Of a stretch of 64,000 nt of DNA, positions 32,572 through 40,462 are shown piece after piece. The DNA comes from Candidatus Defluviilinea gracilis (GTDB taxonomy: Bacteria > Chloroflexota > Anaerolineae > Anaerolineales > Villigracilaceae): positions 744,001 through 808,000 of the forward strand of contig JADJWS010000001.1 in the NCBI GenBank assembly GCA_016716235.1. Reading direction: 5' to 3'. A model generated the notes under the pieces. The model saw only the letters and a list, made by a program, of their open reading frames with translations, was not told where the DNA came from and did no database searches. A program made the position numbers and the translations under genes. Within the stretch, counting starts at the first letter, position 1. Every line of letters begins with the position of its first letter.

Positions 32572-34269
32572 ATGAACATGGACACACTTCAACCCGGACA
32601 GATGCTTGGTTCCTACCGGATTATCAGTCAAGTCGGCAAAGGAGGGATGGCAACCGTCTATAAGGCGTATCAGCCGTCCATGGATCGGAACGTGGCGATC
32701 AAAGTCCTGCCGCGTCAACTGGCGGAGAGTCCGGAGTTCGCGGCGCGTTTCCAACAAGAGGCGCGCATCATCGCCCGGCTCGAACATCCGCACATCCTGC
32801 CCGTGTTCGACTTCGGCGAAAGCGACGGCGTCACTTATTTCGTGATGCGCTACCTCGAAGCGGGGACGCTCAAAACCAAGATGGAAGCGGGTCTGCTTTC
32901 GTTGAACGAAATCGACCGTCTCTTCACCCAACTCGCCGAAGCGTTGAATTACGCCCACGGGCATGGCATTGTGCACCGCGACCTGAAACCCGCCAACGCC
33001 CTCATCGACAGCGACGGAAATTTATTCCTCACCGATTTCGGCATCGCCAAACTGTTAGAGAGCGCCTCCCCCCGCCTCACCCAAACCGACGCGATCCTCG
33101 GCACGCCCGCCTACATCAGCCCTGAACAAGCCAAAGCGGAAAGCATCAACCAGCGCTCCGATATTTATTCGCTCGGCATCATCCTCTACGAAATGGTCAC
33201 AGGCAGTGTGCCATTCGTCGCCGATACGCCGCTCGCCGTCATCCTCAAACACATCAGCGACCCGTTGCCGCCGCCGTCGATCATCAAAAAAGATCTTCCC
33301 GAACCTATCGAACAAGTGATCCTCAAGGCGCTCGCCAAAGACCCAAGTGATCGCTACGCCACCGCCGCCGAATTTCTCTCCGCATGGAAGCGCGCGCTCG
33401 AAGAAACGGGAACAGCCCGGCACACGCCAGACTCCAAACCCGCGCCTGCCTCTCACACATGGACGCCAAACGAGCAGACTCAGGGTATGCCTGCTCCTGC
33501 TCCCTCAACCGCCCCAGCCTCTTCAAGAGGATACACAGGCTGGATCGTTGGATGCCTTGCCGTTGTGTGTCTTGTATTCGGCGTGGCGGGCATCGGCATT
33601 CTCTTCCTCAATTGGAAAACGCCCGCCTTTCTGACTCCCGCCACATCGACTCCATTCCCAACTCAGCCCCCGCCTCCTACAGAAACCGCCGCGCCAATCA
33701 GTAACGTTCTCTTGCAAGATGATTTTTCTCAAAACGATCAATGGGGCACGCTCACCAATACGGATTACTCCATTGAATACGATGGCGAAGCATTGCGGAT
33801 GAAGGTTTTCCAGCAGACGAGTTGGTTCGTGTGGAGCACGACAAGCGACACGGCGTACGAAAATATCCATATCGAAGTCACCGCCACCAACAACGACGGC
33901 GAATCCTCCACCGCGTTCGGAATCATGTGCCACTTGCAAGCAACCAGCGATTCGTACTACTATCTCGTCATAACCCCCGGCGGAAATTACGCGATCGCCC
34001 TGACCAAAGAAGGCGAGACCGATCTATTCCTGACCAACAACGATCAGTGGGGTCATTCCGATTTGATCGTAGAAAACAAGGCTACCTACCGTATCGGCGC
34101 GGATTGCGGCAACGGCAGGCTCACCCTGTATGTGGATGGTCAACAGATCGCATCGGTGACAGACGGCACATTCGCCAGCGGCATCGTCGGGCTGTACGCC
34201 TGGAGCGGTGAAGATGTCCGCACGGCGGATGTCACTTTTGACGACTTCATTGTCACAACGCTTGAATAA
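32572..34269 (+). CDS. Transmembrane serine/threonine protein kinase with extracellular sandwich domain
   Basis: A 565 aa Hanks-type kinase. The kinase domain has QVGKGGMATVYKA (Gly loop), AIKVLP (Lys near residue 43), IVHRDLKPANALID (catalytic loop), LTDFGIAKL (DFG) and GTPAYISPEQA. A Pro/Ser/Thr linker leads to one membrane helix (IVGCLAVVCLVFGVAGIGIL, near 330). An outside domain begins VLLQDDFSQNDQWGTL and ends DVTFDDFIV. This ectodomain resembles the lipoprotein at 47212 and is not PASTA. It may sense a glycan or surface ligand. Start at 32572 chosen by homology; another ATG lies 6 nt on, after AACAGGA. Confidence 0.93.
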   Translation: MNMDTLQPGQMLGSYRIISQVGKGGMATVYKAYQPSMDRNVAIKVLPRQLAESPEFAARFQQEARIIARLEHPHILPVFDFGESDGVTYFVMRYLEAGTLKTKMEAGLLSLNEIDRLFTQLAEALNYAHGHGIVHRDLKPANALIDSDGNLFLTDFGIAKLLESASPRLTQTDAILGTPAYISPEQAKAESINQRSDIYSLGIILYEMVTGSVPFVADTPLAVILKHISDPLPPPSIIKKDLPEPIEQVILKALAKDPSDRYATAAEFLSAWKRALEETGTARHTPDSKPAPASHTWTPNEQTQGMPAPAPSTAPASSRGYTGWIVGCLAVVCLVFGVAGIGILFLNWKTPAFLTPATSTPFPTQPPPPTETAAPISNVLLQDDFSQNDQWGTLTNTDYSIEYDGEALRMKVFQQTSWFVWSTTSDTAYENIHIEVTATNNDGESSTAFGIMCHLQATSDSYYYLVITPGGNYAIALTKEGETDLFLTNNDQWGHSDLIVENKATYRIGADCGNGRLTLYVDGQQIASVTDGTFASGIVGLYAWSGEDVRTADVTFDDFIVTTLE

Positions 34270-35746
34270 ATTTATCACCGAACGCGCGGCGGCAGTCGCC
34301 GTTTTCCTGCTGTTTATCGCCGCCGCCGCGTACTATAACCTCCCCGAACCTGAATTCCTCAACACCAAATTCGGCTGGGAATATGGCAACATCGCCGAAT
34401 CGCTCGCCCTCGGGCGCGGGTTCGCCAATGCCTTCACGCCGCAGAGCGGTCCCACCGCGTGGATGCCGCCGCTGTTCGTGTTCTTCCTCGCGGGCGTGTT
34501 CGCAGTGTTCGGCGTCAAATCGCTGGTTGCGATGTGGGCGGTGTTCATTTTCAAATACGCCGCGCTCGCCGTTTCGCTTTATTTTTTACTCGCCATTGCC
34601 CGACAAGCTGGATACGGAAGATACGCACACCTTCTGTCGTTGATCTTCATCGCGTTGGTCTTTTTCAACCGCGATACTTTTTTCCGCTCCCTGCATGACG
34701 ACTGGGTGAATCTATTTTTTGTGTGTTGGGCGTTGTTTGCCCTGGTCAGGCAGGCGACTGCATCGTTCACAGAGGCTCGCCCGCATGTATATTGGCTGGC
34801 AATTCTTTTACCGCTGACCAATCCCGTCCTGACACTGGCTTTTGCCGTCGCGGAGGGATTCCTCCTCTTAGCCCGTTCACGAGACGGGTCGCGCCCCCAC
34901 CGATGGAAACCAGCCGCACTCTTCGTCCTGCTCGCCGCATCCACACTGGCATGGACGGCGCGAAATTATCAAGTGTTCGGCGCGCTCATCCCTATCAAAT
35001 CCAATTTTTGGTACGACTTCTATCAGGCAAACGCTCTCGATCCCGACGGGCTGACCTCCAACGAAACGTTCGCCAAATATCACCTCATCAATAAAAACGA
35101 AAATCAACAACGTTATCTGGCGGAAGGGGAAGCCCGCTTTACCGAGTCATATTACAACTTATCCATAGCATGGATCCGCGCCCACCCAGCGCAATTGCTC
35201 GCCAACATCGGCAGGCGGTCTTTCAGCGCGTTCGTCTATTCGCATTACGTGGAGGATATTCCGCACACCACGCCCAACGCGCTGACCATGGCAGACATTC
35301 TAACCCTGCAACAGGCTGGGCTTATCTACATCGACGAATCAAACGTGCCGTACTGGATTTCCACCACCCTGTCTCAACGCGAGTTCGAGGCGCGGATCGC
35401 TCCGCTGGAACTCAACGATCCCTCCGCAGTGGTTCAGGATTGGTCGCGTCAAACAGCGGCGCTCGAGGCTCATAAACGGAGTTGGAAGATCGTGTTGAAA
35501 ACCAGCTTCCTGTCCATCATCCCATCGCTCTGCATCGCCATTGGGTTACTCATCGGAAATATTCGCGGCAACCCAGCCTTCTCGCTTTCCACTCTGCTCT
35601 ACGTGATTTATCTTGCGCCGTATGTCCTCACATCCTTCTATCGCCGCTATCAAGTTCCGTTGATCGGTCTCCAATCCATTTTCATATTCCTGGTGGTCTG
35701 CGCGTTCCTTGAGCGGATACTGCCAAAACAATTGTCGCAGAAATAA
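34229..35746 (+). CDS. Polytopic GT-C type membrane protein (glycosyltransferase 39-like)
   Basis: About 505 aa with many membrane helices. The first extracytoplasmic loop has EPEFLNTKFGWEYGNIAESL with acidic residues placed as in lipid-dependent GT-C glycosyltransferases, followed by RGFANAFTPQSGPTAWMPPL. That pattern resembles ArnT/PMT-like enzymes that use polyprenyl-phosphate sugars. The C-terminal third returns to helices (YVIYLAPYVLTSFYRRYQVP). The start is uncertain; the ATG at 34229 overlaps the kinase gene by 41 nt, and a GTG (34208) or ATG (34214) is possible. Acceptor unknown. The overlap indicates co-transcription with the kinase. Confidence 0.7.
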   Translation: MSLLTTSLSQRLNKFITERAAAVAVFLLFIAAAAYYNLPEPEFLNTKFGWEYGNIAESLALGRGFANAFTPQSGPTAWMPPLFVFFLAGVFAVFGVKSLVAMWAVFIFKYAALAVSLYFLLAIARQAGYGRYAHLLSLIFIALVFFNRDTFFRSLHDDWVNLFFVCWALFALVRQATASFTEARPHVYWLAILLPLTNPVLTLAFAVAEGFLLLARSRDGSRPHRWKPAALFVLLAASTLAWTARNYQVFGALIPIKSNFWYDFYQANALDPDGLTSNETFAKYHLINKNENQQRYLAEGEARFTESYYNLSIAWIRAHPAQLLANIGRRSFSAFVYSHYVEDIPHTTPNALTMADILTLQQAGLIYIDESNVPYWISTTLSQREFEARIAPLELNDPSAVVQDWSRQTAALEAHKRSWKIVLKTSFLSIIPSLCIAIGLLIGNIRGNPAFSLSTLLYVIYLAPYVLTSFYRRYQVPLIGLQSIFIFLVVCAFLERILPKQLSQK

Positions 35747-35780
35747 TCGGACGTTCTTCCGCTTTTGTTTGCTCCATTGT

Positions 35781-35786
35781 TATAAT
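35781..35786 (+). promoter_or_regulatory. -10 box TATAAT 9 nt before mutS2 start
   Basis: TATAAT with only 9 nt to the ATG at 35796 would give an almost leaderless mRNA. No Shine-Dalgarno site is visible. Confidence 0.5.
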
Positions 35787-35795
35787 TCCCCCGCA

Positions 35796-38222
35796 ATGGA
35801 TTCCAAAACCCTGCAAGTCCTTGAATATCACAAAGTCCGCGAACGGCTCAAAGCCTTTTGCGATTTTTCCGCGTCGATGGAACTGGCGCTCGCCCTCGAG
35901 CCGACCGATTCATTCGACCTTGCGATTGCCCGCCTCGCCGAAACGACTGAGGCGCGTTCGTTATTTTCCACGAACGACAACATCGGCATCGGTGGCGCGC
36001 ACGACATCCGCCAAGCCGTTGACCTCGCCGCGCGCGGCGGCGTGCTCGACCCCGAGCAATTGCTGGATATAAAATCCACTCTCATTTCGTGCCGTGAGTT
36101 GAAGAAATCGCTCGAGCGCAAAACGGATGAAGCCCCGCGTCTCTCCCAAATTGCGGTTGGTCTGCCCGACCCTCACGGAATCGTGGACTCGATCACACGC
36201 ATCCTCTCGGATCGCGGCGAAGTGTTGGATTCCGCCTCGCCGAAACTCGCCGACCTGCGCCGCGAAATAAAAATCGCGCACGGACGGTTGATGTCGCGCT
36301 TGCAAAAATATCTCACCGAGTCTGCGAACAAACTGCAAGAGCCGATCATCACGCAACGCGACGGGCGTTACGTCATTCCGTTGCGAGCCGAGTTCAAAGG
36401 GAGTATCAAAGCCGTCGTCCACGATCAATCCTCCAGCGGCGCGACATTGTTCGTAGAGCCTCTTCCCGTCGTGGAGCTCAACAACGAACTGCGCGAACTC
36501 GAATTGAAAGCCCGCGACGAGGAACGAAGAATCCTTGCCGAAGTTTCCGCGCAAGTCGGCGAACACGCAGAGGAGTTCAAATACGGCGTTGAAAATCTTG
36601 CGATGCTCGATTTGATTTTTGCAAAAGCAAAATACGCGGATGAATTGAAGGCGAGTGAACCGATACTGGGTCAAAGGTCAAAAGTCAAAGGTCAAAAGGT
36701 TTCTAAGGACGATGACCTTCGACCTTCGACTTTCGACTTTCCACAAATCAACATCTCTCACGCCCGCCACCCTCTCCTCGATCCTCAAACCGTCGTGCCG
36801 ATTGACGTGAACCCAAAAGAAGGGACACGCGCGATCATCATCACGGGACCGAACACGGGCGGCAAAACGGTTTCGCTCAAAACGGTCGGCTTGCTCGCCC
36901 TCATGGCGCAAAGCGGATTGCACATCCCCGCGCAGAGCGGCTCGGAGATTCCATTTTTTCACAGCGTGTTTGCCGACATCGGCGACGAGCAATCCATCGA
37001 ACAATCGCTCAGCACGTTCAGTGGTCACATCACCAACATCATCCGCATCCTCAAACACATTGACCACCGTTCGCTCGTCATCTTCGACGAACTCGGCGCG
37101 GGCACCGATCCGCAAGAGGGCGCGGCGTTGGCACGCGCAATTTTGAGTCACCTGCTCGAAAGCGGATGTACGACTCTCGTCGCGACGCATTATCCCGAAC
37201 TCAAAACGTTCGCGCACTCCACCGAAGGCGTGGTCAACGCGTCGCTGGAATTCGACATCAGGACTCTGCGCCCGACGTATCACCTCACGCTTGGACTCCC
37301 TGGCCGTTCCAACGCGCTCCTCATCGCCCAGCGACTCGGTCTCTCCCAGCCGATCATTGACTCAGCCAAAGGAGAGATTCACCCCGACGACCTGCGCGCC
37401 GACAAACTGCTCGACGATATCCGCAAGGAACGCAACCGCACCTCGCGCGAACGCCAGAAGTTGGAGAAAGCGCGCGACAGACTCGAAGCGCAAACCAAAG
37501 AGATAGAAAAGCGACTCGAAAAAATCGAAGACGAGCGTCGCGAAGTCCTTGCCAAAGCCCGAGCCGAGGGCGAACTCGAAGTGGCGGTGTTGAGAAGCAA
37601 CATCGATTCGCTCAAGTCGCAGTTGAAGAGGGCGAAACAACCGCTTGAAGCCATCAAATCTATTGAAGAGAAGATCGAAAAGGTTGAAGAAAAAATTACA
37701 ACCCCCGTCGAACGTCAAATGTCGAAGGTCGCGGAGCAATCGTCAATCGTAAATCGTAAATCGTCAATCCAATTGGGAGAGCGCGTCCTCGTCAGCACGT
37801 TGAACGCCGAAGGTGTGGTGACAGCCCTCGGCGAGTCCGACGCGGAGGTGCAGATCGGGAGTCTGCGCGTGAGGGCGAGGCTGGCGGAGTTGGTGAGGAA
37901 GTCCGAAGACACGTCGAAGGTCGAAAGTCAAACGTCAAGCGACCTTCGACCTTCGACCTTTGACTCGGGAAAGTCTCCAGGGCTCGAATTAAACCTGCGC
38001 GGCAAGTTGGTAGATGAGGGACTCGATGAGTTGGAAAAATATTTGGAGCGCGCGTATTCGGCGGGATTGTTGTTCGTGCGGATCGTGCATGGCAAAGGGA
38101 CGGGCAAGATGCGCGACGCGGTGCGCAACGCGTTGAAGTCGAGCGAGTATGTTTCTTCTTTTGAAGAGCCGAAAGATCATGAGGGCGGAGCGGGTGTGAC
38201 GGTGGCGAAGATTGCGAAATAA
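35796..38222 (+). CDS. mutS2: Endonuclease MutS2
   Basis: An 808 aa MutS2 homologue, a branched-DNA or ribosome-collision factor with a C-terminal Smr nuclease. It has DSKTLQVLEYHKVRERL at the start, the Walker A loop GPNTGGKTVSLKT (near residue 350), FADIGDEQSIEQSLSTFS, and Walker B LVIFDELGAGTDPQEGAAL. A long coiled coil (DIRKERNRTSRERQKLEKAR) and the Smr domain (VRIVHGKGTGKMRDAV near 770) complete it. Three stretches interrupt the usual alignment: about residues 292-316, 639-659 and 704-724. All are encoded by 7-bp periodic repeats kept in frame; two give the peptide DLRPSTFD. All fall at domain boundaries. Confidence 0.95.
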   Translation: MDSKTLQVLEYHKVRERLKAFCDFSASMELALALEPTDSFDLAIARLAETTEARSLFSTNDNIGIGGAHDIRQAVDLAARGGVLDPEQLLDIKSTLISCRELKKSLERKTDEAPRLSQIAVGLPDPHGIVDSITRILSDRGEVLDSASPKLADLRREIKIAHGRLMSRLQKYLTESANKLQEPIITQRDGRYVIPLRAEFKGSIKAVVHDQSSSGATLFVEPLPVVELNNELRELELKARDEERRILAEVSAQVGEHAEEFKYGVENLAMLDLIFAKAKYADELKASEPILGQRSKVKGQKVSKDDDLRPSTFDFPQINISHARHPLLDPQTVVPIDVNPKEGTRAIIITGPNTGGKTVSLKTVGLLALMAQSGLHIPAQSGSEIPFFHSVFADIGDEQSIEQSLSTFSGHITNIIRILKHIDHRSLVIFDELGAGTDPQEGAALARAILSHLLESGCTTLVATHYPELKTFAHSTEGVVNASLEFDIRTLRPTYHLTLGLPGRSNALLIAQRLGLSQPIIDSAKGEIHPDDLRADKLLDDIRKERNRTSRERQKLEKARDRLEAQTKEIEKRLEKIEDERREVLAKARAEGELEVAVLRSNIDSLKSQLKRAKQPLEAIKSIEEKIEKVEEKITTPVERQMSKVAEQSSIVNRKSSIQLGERVLVSTLNAEGVVTALGESDAEVQIGSLRVRARLAELVRKSEDTSKVESQTSSDLRPSTFDSGKSPGLELNLRGKLVDEGLDELEKYLERAYSAGLLFVRIVHGKGTGKMRDAVRNALKSSEYVSSFEEPKDHEGGAGVTVAKIAK
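36669..36741 (+). repeat. In-frame inverted heptamer repeat in mutS2 (site 1)
   Basis: GGTCAAA-type units (36669-36700) and their inverted partners CCTTCGA/CTTTCGA (36716-36741) interrupt the region before the ATPase domain. The frame stays open. Confidence 0.8.
37710..37772 (+). repeat. In-frame heptamer repeat in mutS2 (site 2)
   Basis: GTCGAACGTCAAATGTCGAA and then TCAATCGTAAATCGTAAATC units, between the coiled coil and the KOW-like part. Confidence 0.7.
37912..37968 (+). repeat. In-frame inverted heptamer repeat in mutS2 (site 3)
   Basis: GTCGAAGGTCGAAAGTCAAA pairs with CCTTCGACCTTCGACCTTTG, just before the Smr domain. It encodes a second DLRPSTFD, as at site 1. Confidence 0.8.
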
Positions 38223-38271
38223 CGGAAGAGGATTAGAGAACTAGAGGATTTGAAAGTAGAAGGAGTCGTTG

Positions 38272-38517
38272 ATGTCACTTGATGATGCGATCAAACAAAT
38301 GACCGATGCGATTAAAGCGGCTTGCCCGATTGCCGAGGTGAAGACGGCGAAGATGTCGGACGAAGAGGCGCGCTTGAGCGTGTACGCTCCCGCAGGCGAC
38401 ATGCAGAAGATCAAAGACGCGACCTTTCAACCCGCCATTGAATTATTGAACAAAGAGGGGATGGATCTTCAAGTGTTCGTCTACGACAAAGACGCGCCGC
38501 CATTAAAGGGCGGATAA
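38272..38517 (+). CDS. Small conserved-looking protein, unknown function
   Basis: An 81 aa soluble protein, MSLDDAIKQMTDAIKAACP, with an N-terminal helix and then alternating strands and helix (EEARLSVYAPAGDMQKIKDA, LQVFVYDKDAPPLKGG). The pattern is alpha-beta-beta-alpha-beta. It has a good AAGGAG ribosome site 6 nt before the ATG at 38272. One cysteine. Not recognised. It follows mutS2 by 49 nt, most of which is a GAGGATTAGAGAACTA-type repeat. Confidence 0.7.
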   Translation: MSLDDAIKQMTDAIKAACPIAEVKTAKMSDEEARLSVYAPAGDMQKIKDATFQPAIELLNKEGMDLQVFVYDKDAPPLKGG

Positions 38518-38608
38518 AATCATTAGACTTTATCGGTAATAAGCCGAACAAACCCTCTTGGACGCTGACCGCGTAGCGCGCAAAACAGGCGGATTTTGTT
38601 CTTTGAAT

Positions 38609-38646
38609 CAGCGTTGGTCAGCGTTGGTCAGCGTTGGTCAGCGTTT
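38609..38646 (+). repeat. CAGCGTTGGT tandem decamer
   Basis: Three exact CAGCGTTGGT units followed by CAGCGTTTTT. An inverted GACGCTGACC lies about 45 nt upstream (near 38561), so the whole may fold as a hairpin between two convergent genes. Confidence 0.75.
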
Positions 38647-38678
38647 TTCTGCGTACCCATTTTTATTTCCGATAGAGT

Positions 38679-39533
38679 CTATTCTTTCTCGCCGCTTACT
38701 TTCATCCACGCCTTTTTCATGTTCAGCGCGTCGTCTTCCATGATCGGGCTTTCGCACAAGATACGCCCCCCGCACCCGAACTCCTTCAACACCTGAAACA
38801 GAAAATTGATCTTGAGATCAGATTCCGCCAGCGCCAGGTGATTCTTCTCGCCTTTGGGACCGTATTCGATTCCCGATAAATGGATGTGCAGTTTCTTCAA
38901 CGCTTCTTTCCCCAGGGCGGCTTGATACGCCTCCAGCAGTTTGGTCCACTCTTGAACGGTGTTCATCGTCCCATCGCCGGGGCGGGCGTGCAGGTGGGCA
39001 AAATCCAAACAGGGTTGCACATTCTTCATCGCCTTGCTCATCTCCAGCGTATCGTCCAACGAACCTAGCATGGCAGACTTGCCCATCGTCTCCGGGCGCA
39101 GGATGACCGGGTTGCCCTGCTTCTTCAACTCATCGACGCAACCTTTCAAACGCGGGATGGAAACCTTCAACACGTCCGCGGGCGGGCGCTCAAAATATGA
39201 ACCGGGGTGAAAGATAATATCCGTCGCGCCGGCGAGGTTGCCATAGCGCGCCGCATCCATCAGGCGTTTGCGCGACTTGGGCCATTCCTCATCCGTCGCG
39301 TTCAAGTTGAAAAAGTACGGCGCGTGCACGCTCAACAAAACGCCTTCATCGTTTGCCGTCTTCTTGATCGCCGCGCAGGTCTCCTCAGAAACGCGCACCG
39401 ATTGCACCCAGCCCAACTCGAACGCGGTTAAGCCGATGGATTTGCTGAACCTGATCGCCCCCACCGAACCGCCCGGCTTCTTGGGCGTGCCAACGGGCGA
39501 ACCGACCGTGCCGAATTGGAAAGATAGCGCCAT
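38679..39533 (-). CDS. Endonuclease IV-like TIM barrel (AP endonuclease family 2)
   Basis: A 284 aa protein with the xylose isomerase/endonuclease IV barrel. Metal ligand signatures are visible: LSVHAPYFFNL (His), DIIFHPGSYF (His), VILRPETMGKSAMLG (Glu, with SAMLGSLDD), CLDFAHLHARPG (Asp/His), KLHIHLSGIEYGPKGEKNH (His) and RILCESP (Glu). It would cut DNA at abasic sites. The start at 39533 (MALSFQFGTVGSPVG) is used; the upstream frame overlaps dgkA without similarity. It resembles archaeal-type nuclease IV more than E. coli Nfo. Confidence 0.85.
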   Translation of the reverse strand: MALSFQFGTVGSPVGTPKKPGGSVGAIRFSKSIGLTAFELGWVQSVRVSEETCAAIKKTANDEGVLLSVHAPYFFNLNATDEEWPKSRKRLMDAARYGNLAGATDIIFHPGSYFERPPADVLKVSIPRLKGCVDELKKQGNPVILRPETMGKSAMLGSLDDTLEMSKAMKNVQPCLDFAHLHARPGDGTMNTVQEWTKLLEAYQAALGKEALKKLHIHLSGIEYGPKGEKNHLALAESDLKINFLFQVLKEFGCGGRILCESPIMEDDALNMKKAWMKVSGEKE

Positions 39534-39555
39534 GACAATCTCCAGTCTCAGGAAT

Positions 39556-39945
39556 TCAGTTGCCAGCAAACAGTATCGTCAGCCGCGCCCAAAATGGCGG
39601 GCCCAAAATCAACAACCCGATCAACACGCCCGCCAGCGCGGCGATCAACACCGCGCCCGCGCCCACATCTTTGCCCACCTTCGCCAGCGGATGTTTCTGC
39701 GGGCTTGCCAGGTCCACCACCGCCTCGATGGAGGTGTTGATGAACTCGGCGGTGAACACCATGGCGATCGTCAGGAACAAGACCGCCCAATCGCGCGGGG
39801 GAATCTGCAACCACAAACCGAGCAGAATAACCAGCGTGGCGGCAAGCGAATGGATCCACGCATTGCGTTGGGTCTTCAATACATATTGCCAGCCGCGCAA
39901 GGCATGACCGATGGCGGCGAGGCGGGATAGAAGGAAAGATTTCAT
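39556..39945 (-). CDS. dgkA: Diacylglycerol/undecaprenol kinase (DgkA family)
   Basis: A 129 aa integral membrane kinase, with three helices and the signature FTAEFINTSIEAVVDL near residue 67 followed by HPLAKVGKDVGAGAVLI. In Gram-positive bacteria this family phosphorylates undecaprenol. It lies downstream of ybeY and the 7TM-HD gene, an order familiar from the yqfF-ybeY-dgkA cluster of Bacillus. Confidence 0.93.
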   Translation of the reverse strand: MKSFLLSRLAAIGHALRGWQYVLKTQRNAWIHSLAATLVILLGLWLQIPPRDWAVLFLTIAMVFTAEFINTSIEAVVDLASPQKHPLAKVGKDVGAGAVLIAALAGVLIGLLILGPPFWARLTILFAGN

Positions 39946-39964
39946 AGGGTGGATTGCGCGACGC

Positions 39965-40411
39965 CTATTCCTCTCGAATTTGAATCGTGCCCAAACCCAA
40001 TGAGTCTAAGATCTCGGCTTGGGCTTTCCACATCGTTGCTTTTTCTTTCGGCTTCGCATGGTCGTGACCCAACAAATGCAACACGCCATGCACCACCAGC
40101 AGTTGCGCTTCCGATTCGAGCGCGTGCCCCGCAGTTTTTGCCTGCGCCTTCGCTCGAGGGATCGAAAGGAGGATGTCGCCGAGGTAGGGCGAGCCAGTGT
40201 CAGGGTCCGATTCGGAGGCGGGGAAGGAGAGCACGTCGGTGGGCGCGTCGATTCCCAAATAATCCCGATTCAGTTGTTGCAGGCGTTTGTCGTCCGTCAG
40301 CACAATGGACAAGTCCGCATCGGGCGATTGGTGTTGATGGAGCAACGCCGCGCGCGCCGCGCGTTCGAGAAGCTTTTCAGGAAAGTCGAATTTCGATTCG
40401 ATGTTGATCAT
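39965..40411 (-). CDS. ybeY: Endoribonuclease YbeY, rRNA maturation
   Basis: A 148 aa zinc-dependent RNase involved in 16S rRNA 3' processing and ribosome quality control. The metal site HGVLHLLGHDH is near residue 112, and TDVLSFP near 60 is also a family hallmark. Between the 7TM-HD gene and dgkA, as in Firmicutes. Confidence 0.96.
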   Translation of the reverse strand: MINIESKFDFPEKLLERAARAALLHQHQSPDADLSIVLTDDKRLQQLNRDYLGIDAPTDVLSFPASESDPDTGSPYLGDILLSIPRAKAQAKTAGHALESEAQLLVVHGVLHLLGHDHAKPKEKATMWKAQAEILDSLGLGTIQIREE

Positions 40412-40415
40412 CTGG

Positions 40416-40456
40416 TGTTCATGTCATTCTAAGCCCTTCGACAGGCTCAGGGTGAC
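40416..40456. repeat. TGTCATTCT...AGGGTGACA hairpin
   Basis: TCATGTCATTCTAAGCCCTT and GGCTCAGGGTGACATATCAT form a short inverted repeat between ybeY and the HD gene. It belongs to the family also found at 55331-55435 and inside the PKS-NRPS gene (61007-61093, 62537-62575). Confidence 0.7.
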
Positions 40457-40462
40457 ATATCA

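Noticed and set aside
38609..38646. CAGCGTTGGT tandem as a minisatellite switch
   Set aside because: It lies between two convergent genes outside any promoter or reading frame, so no switching effect is expected.
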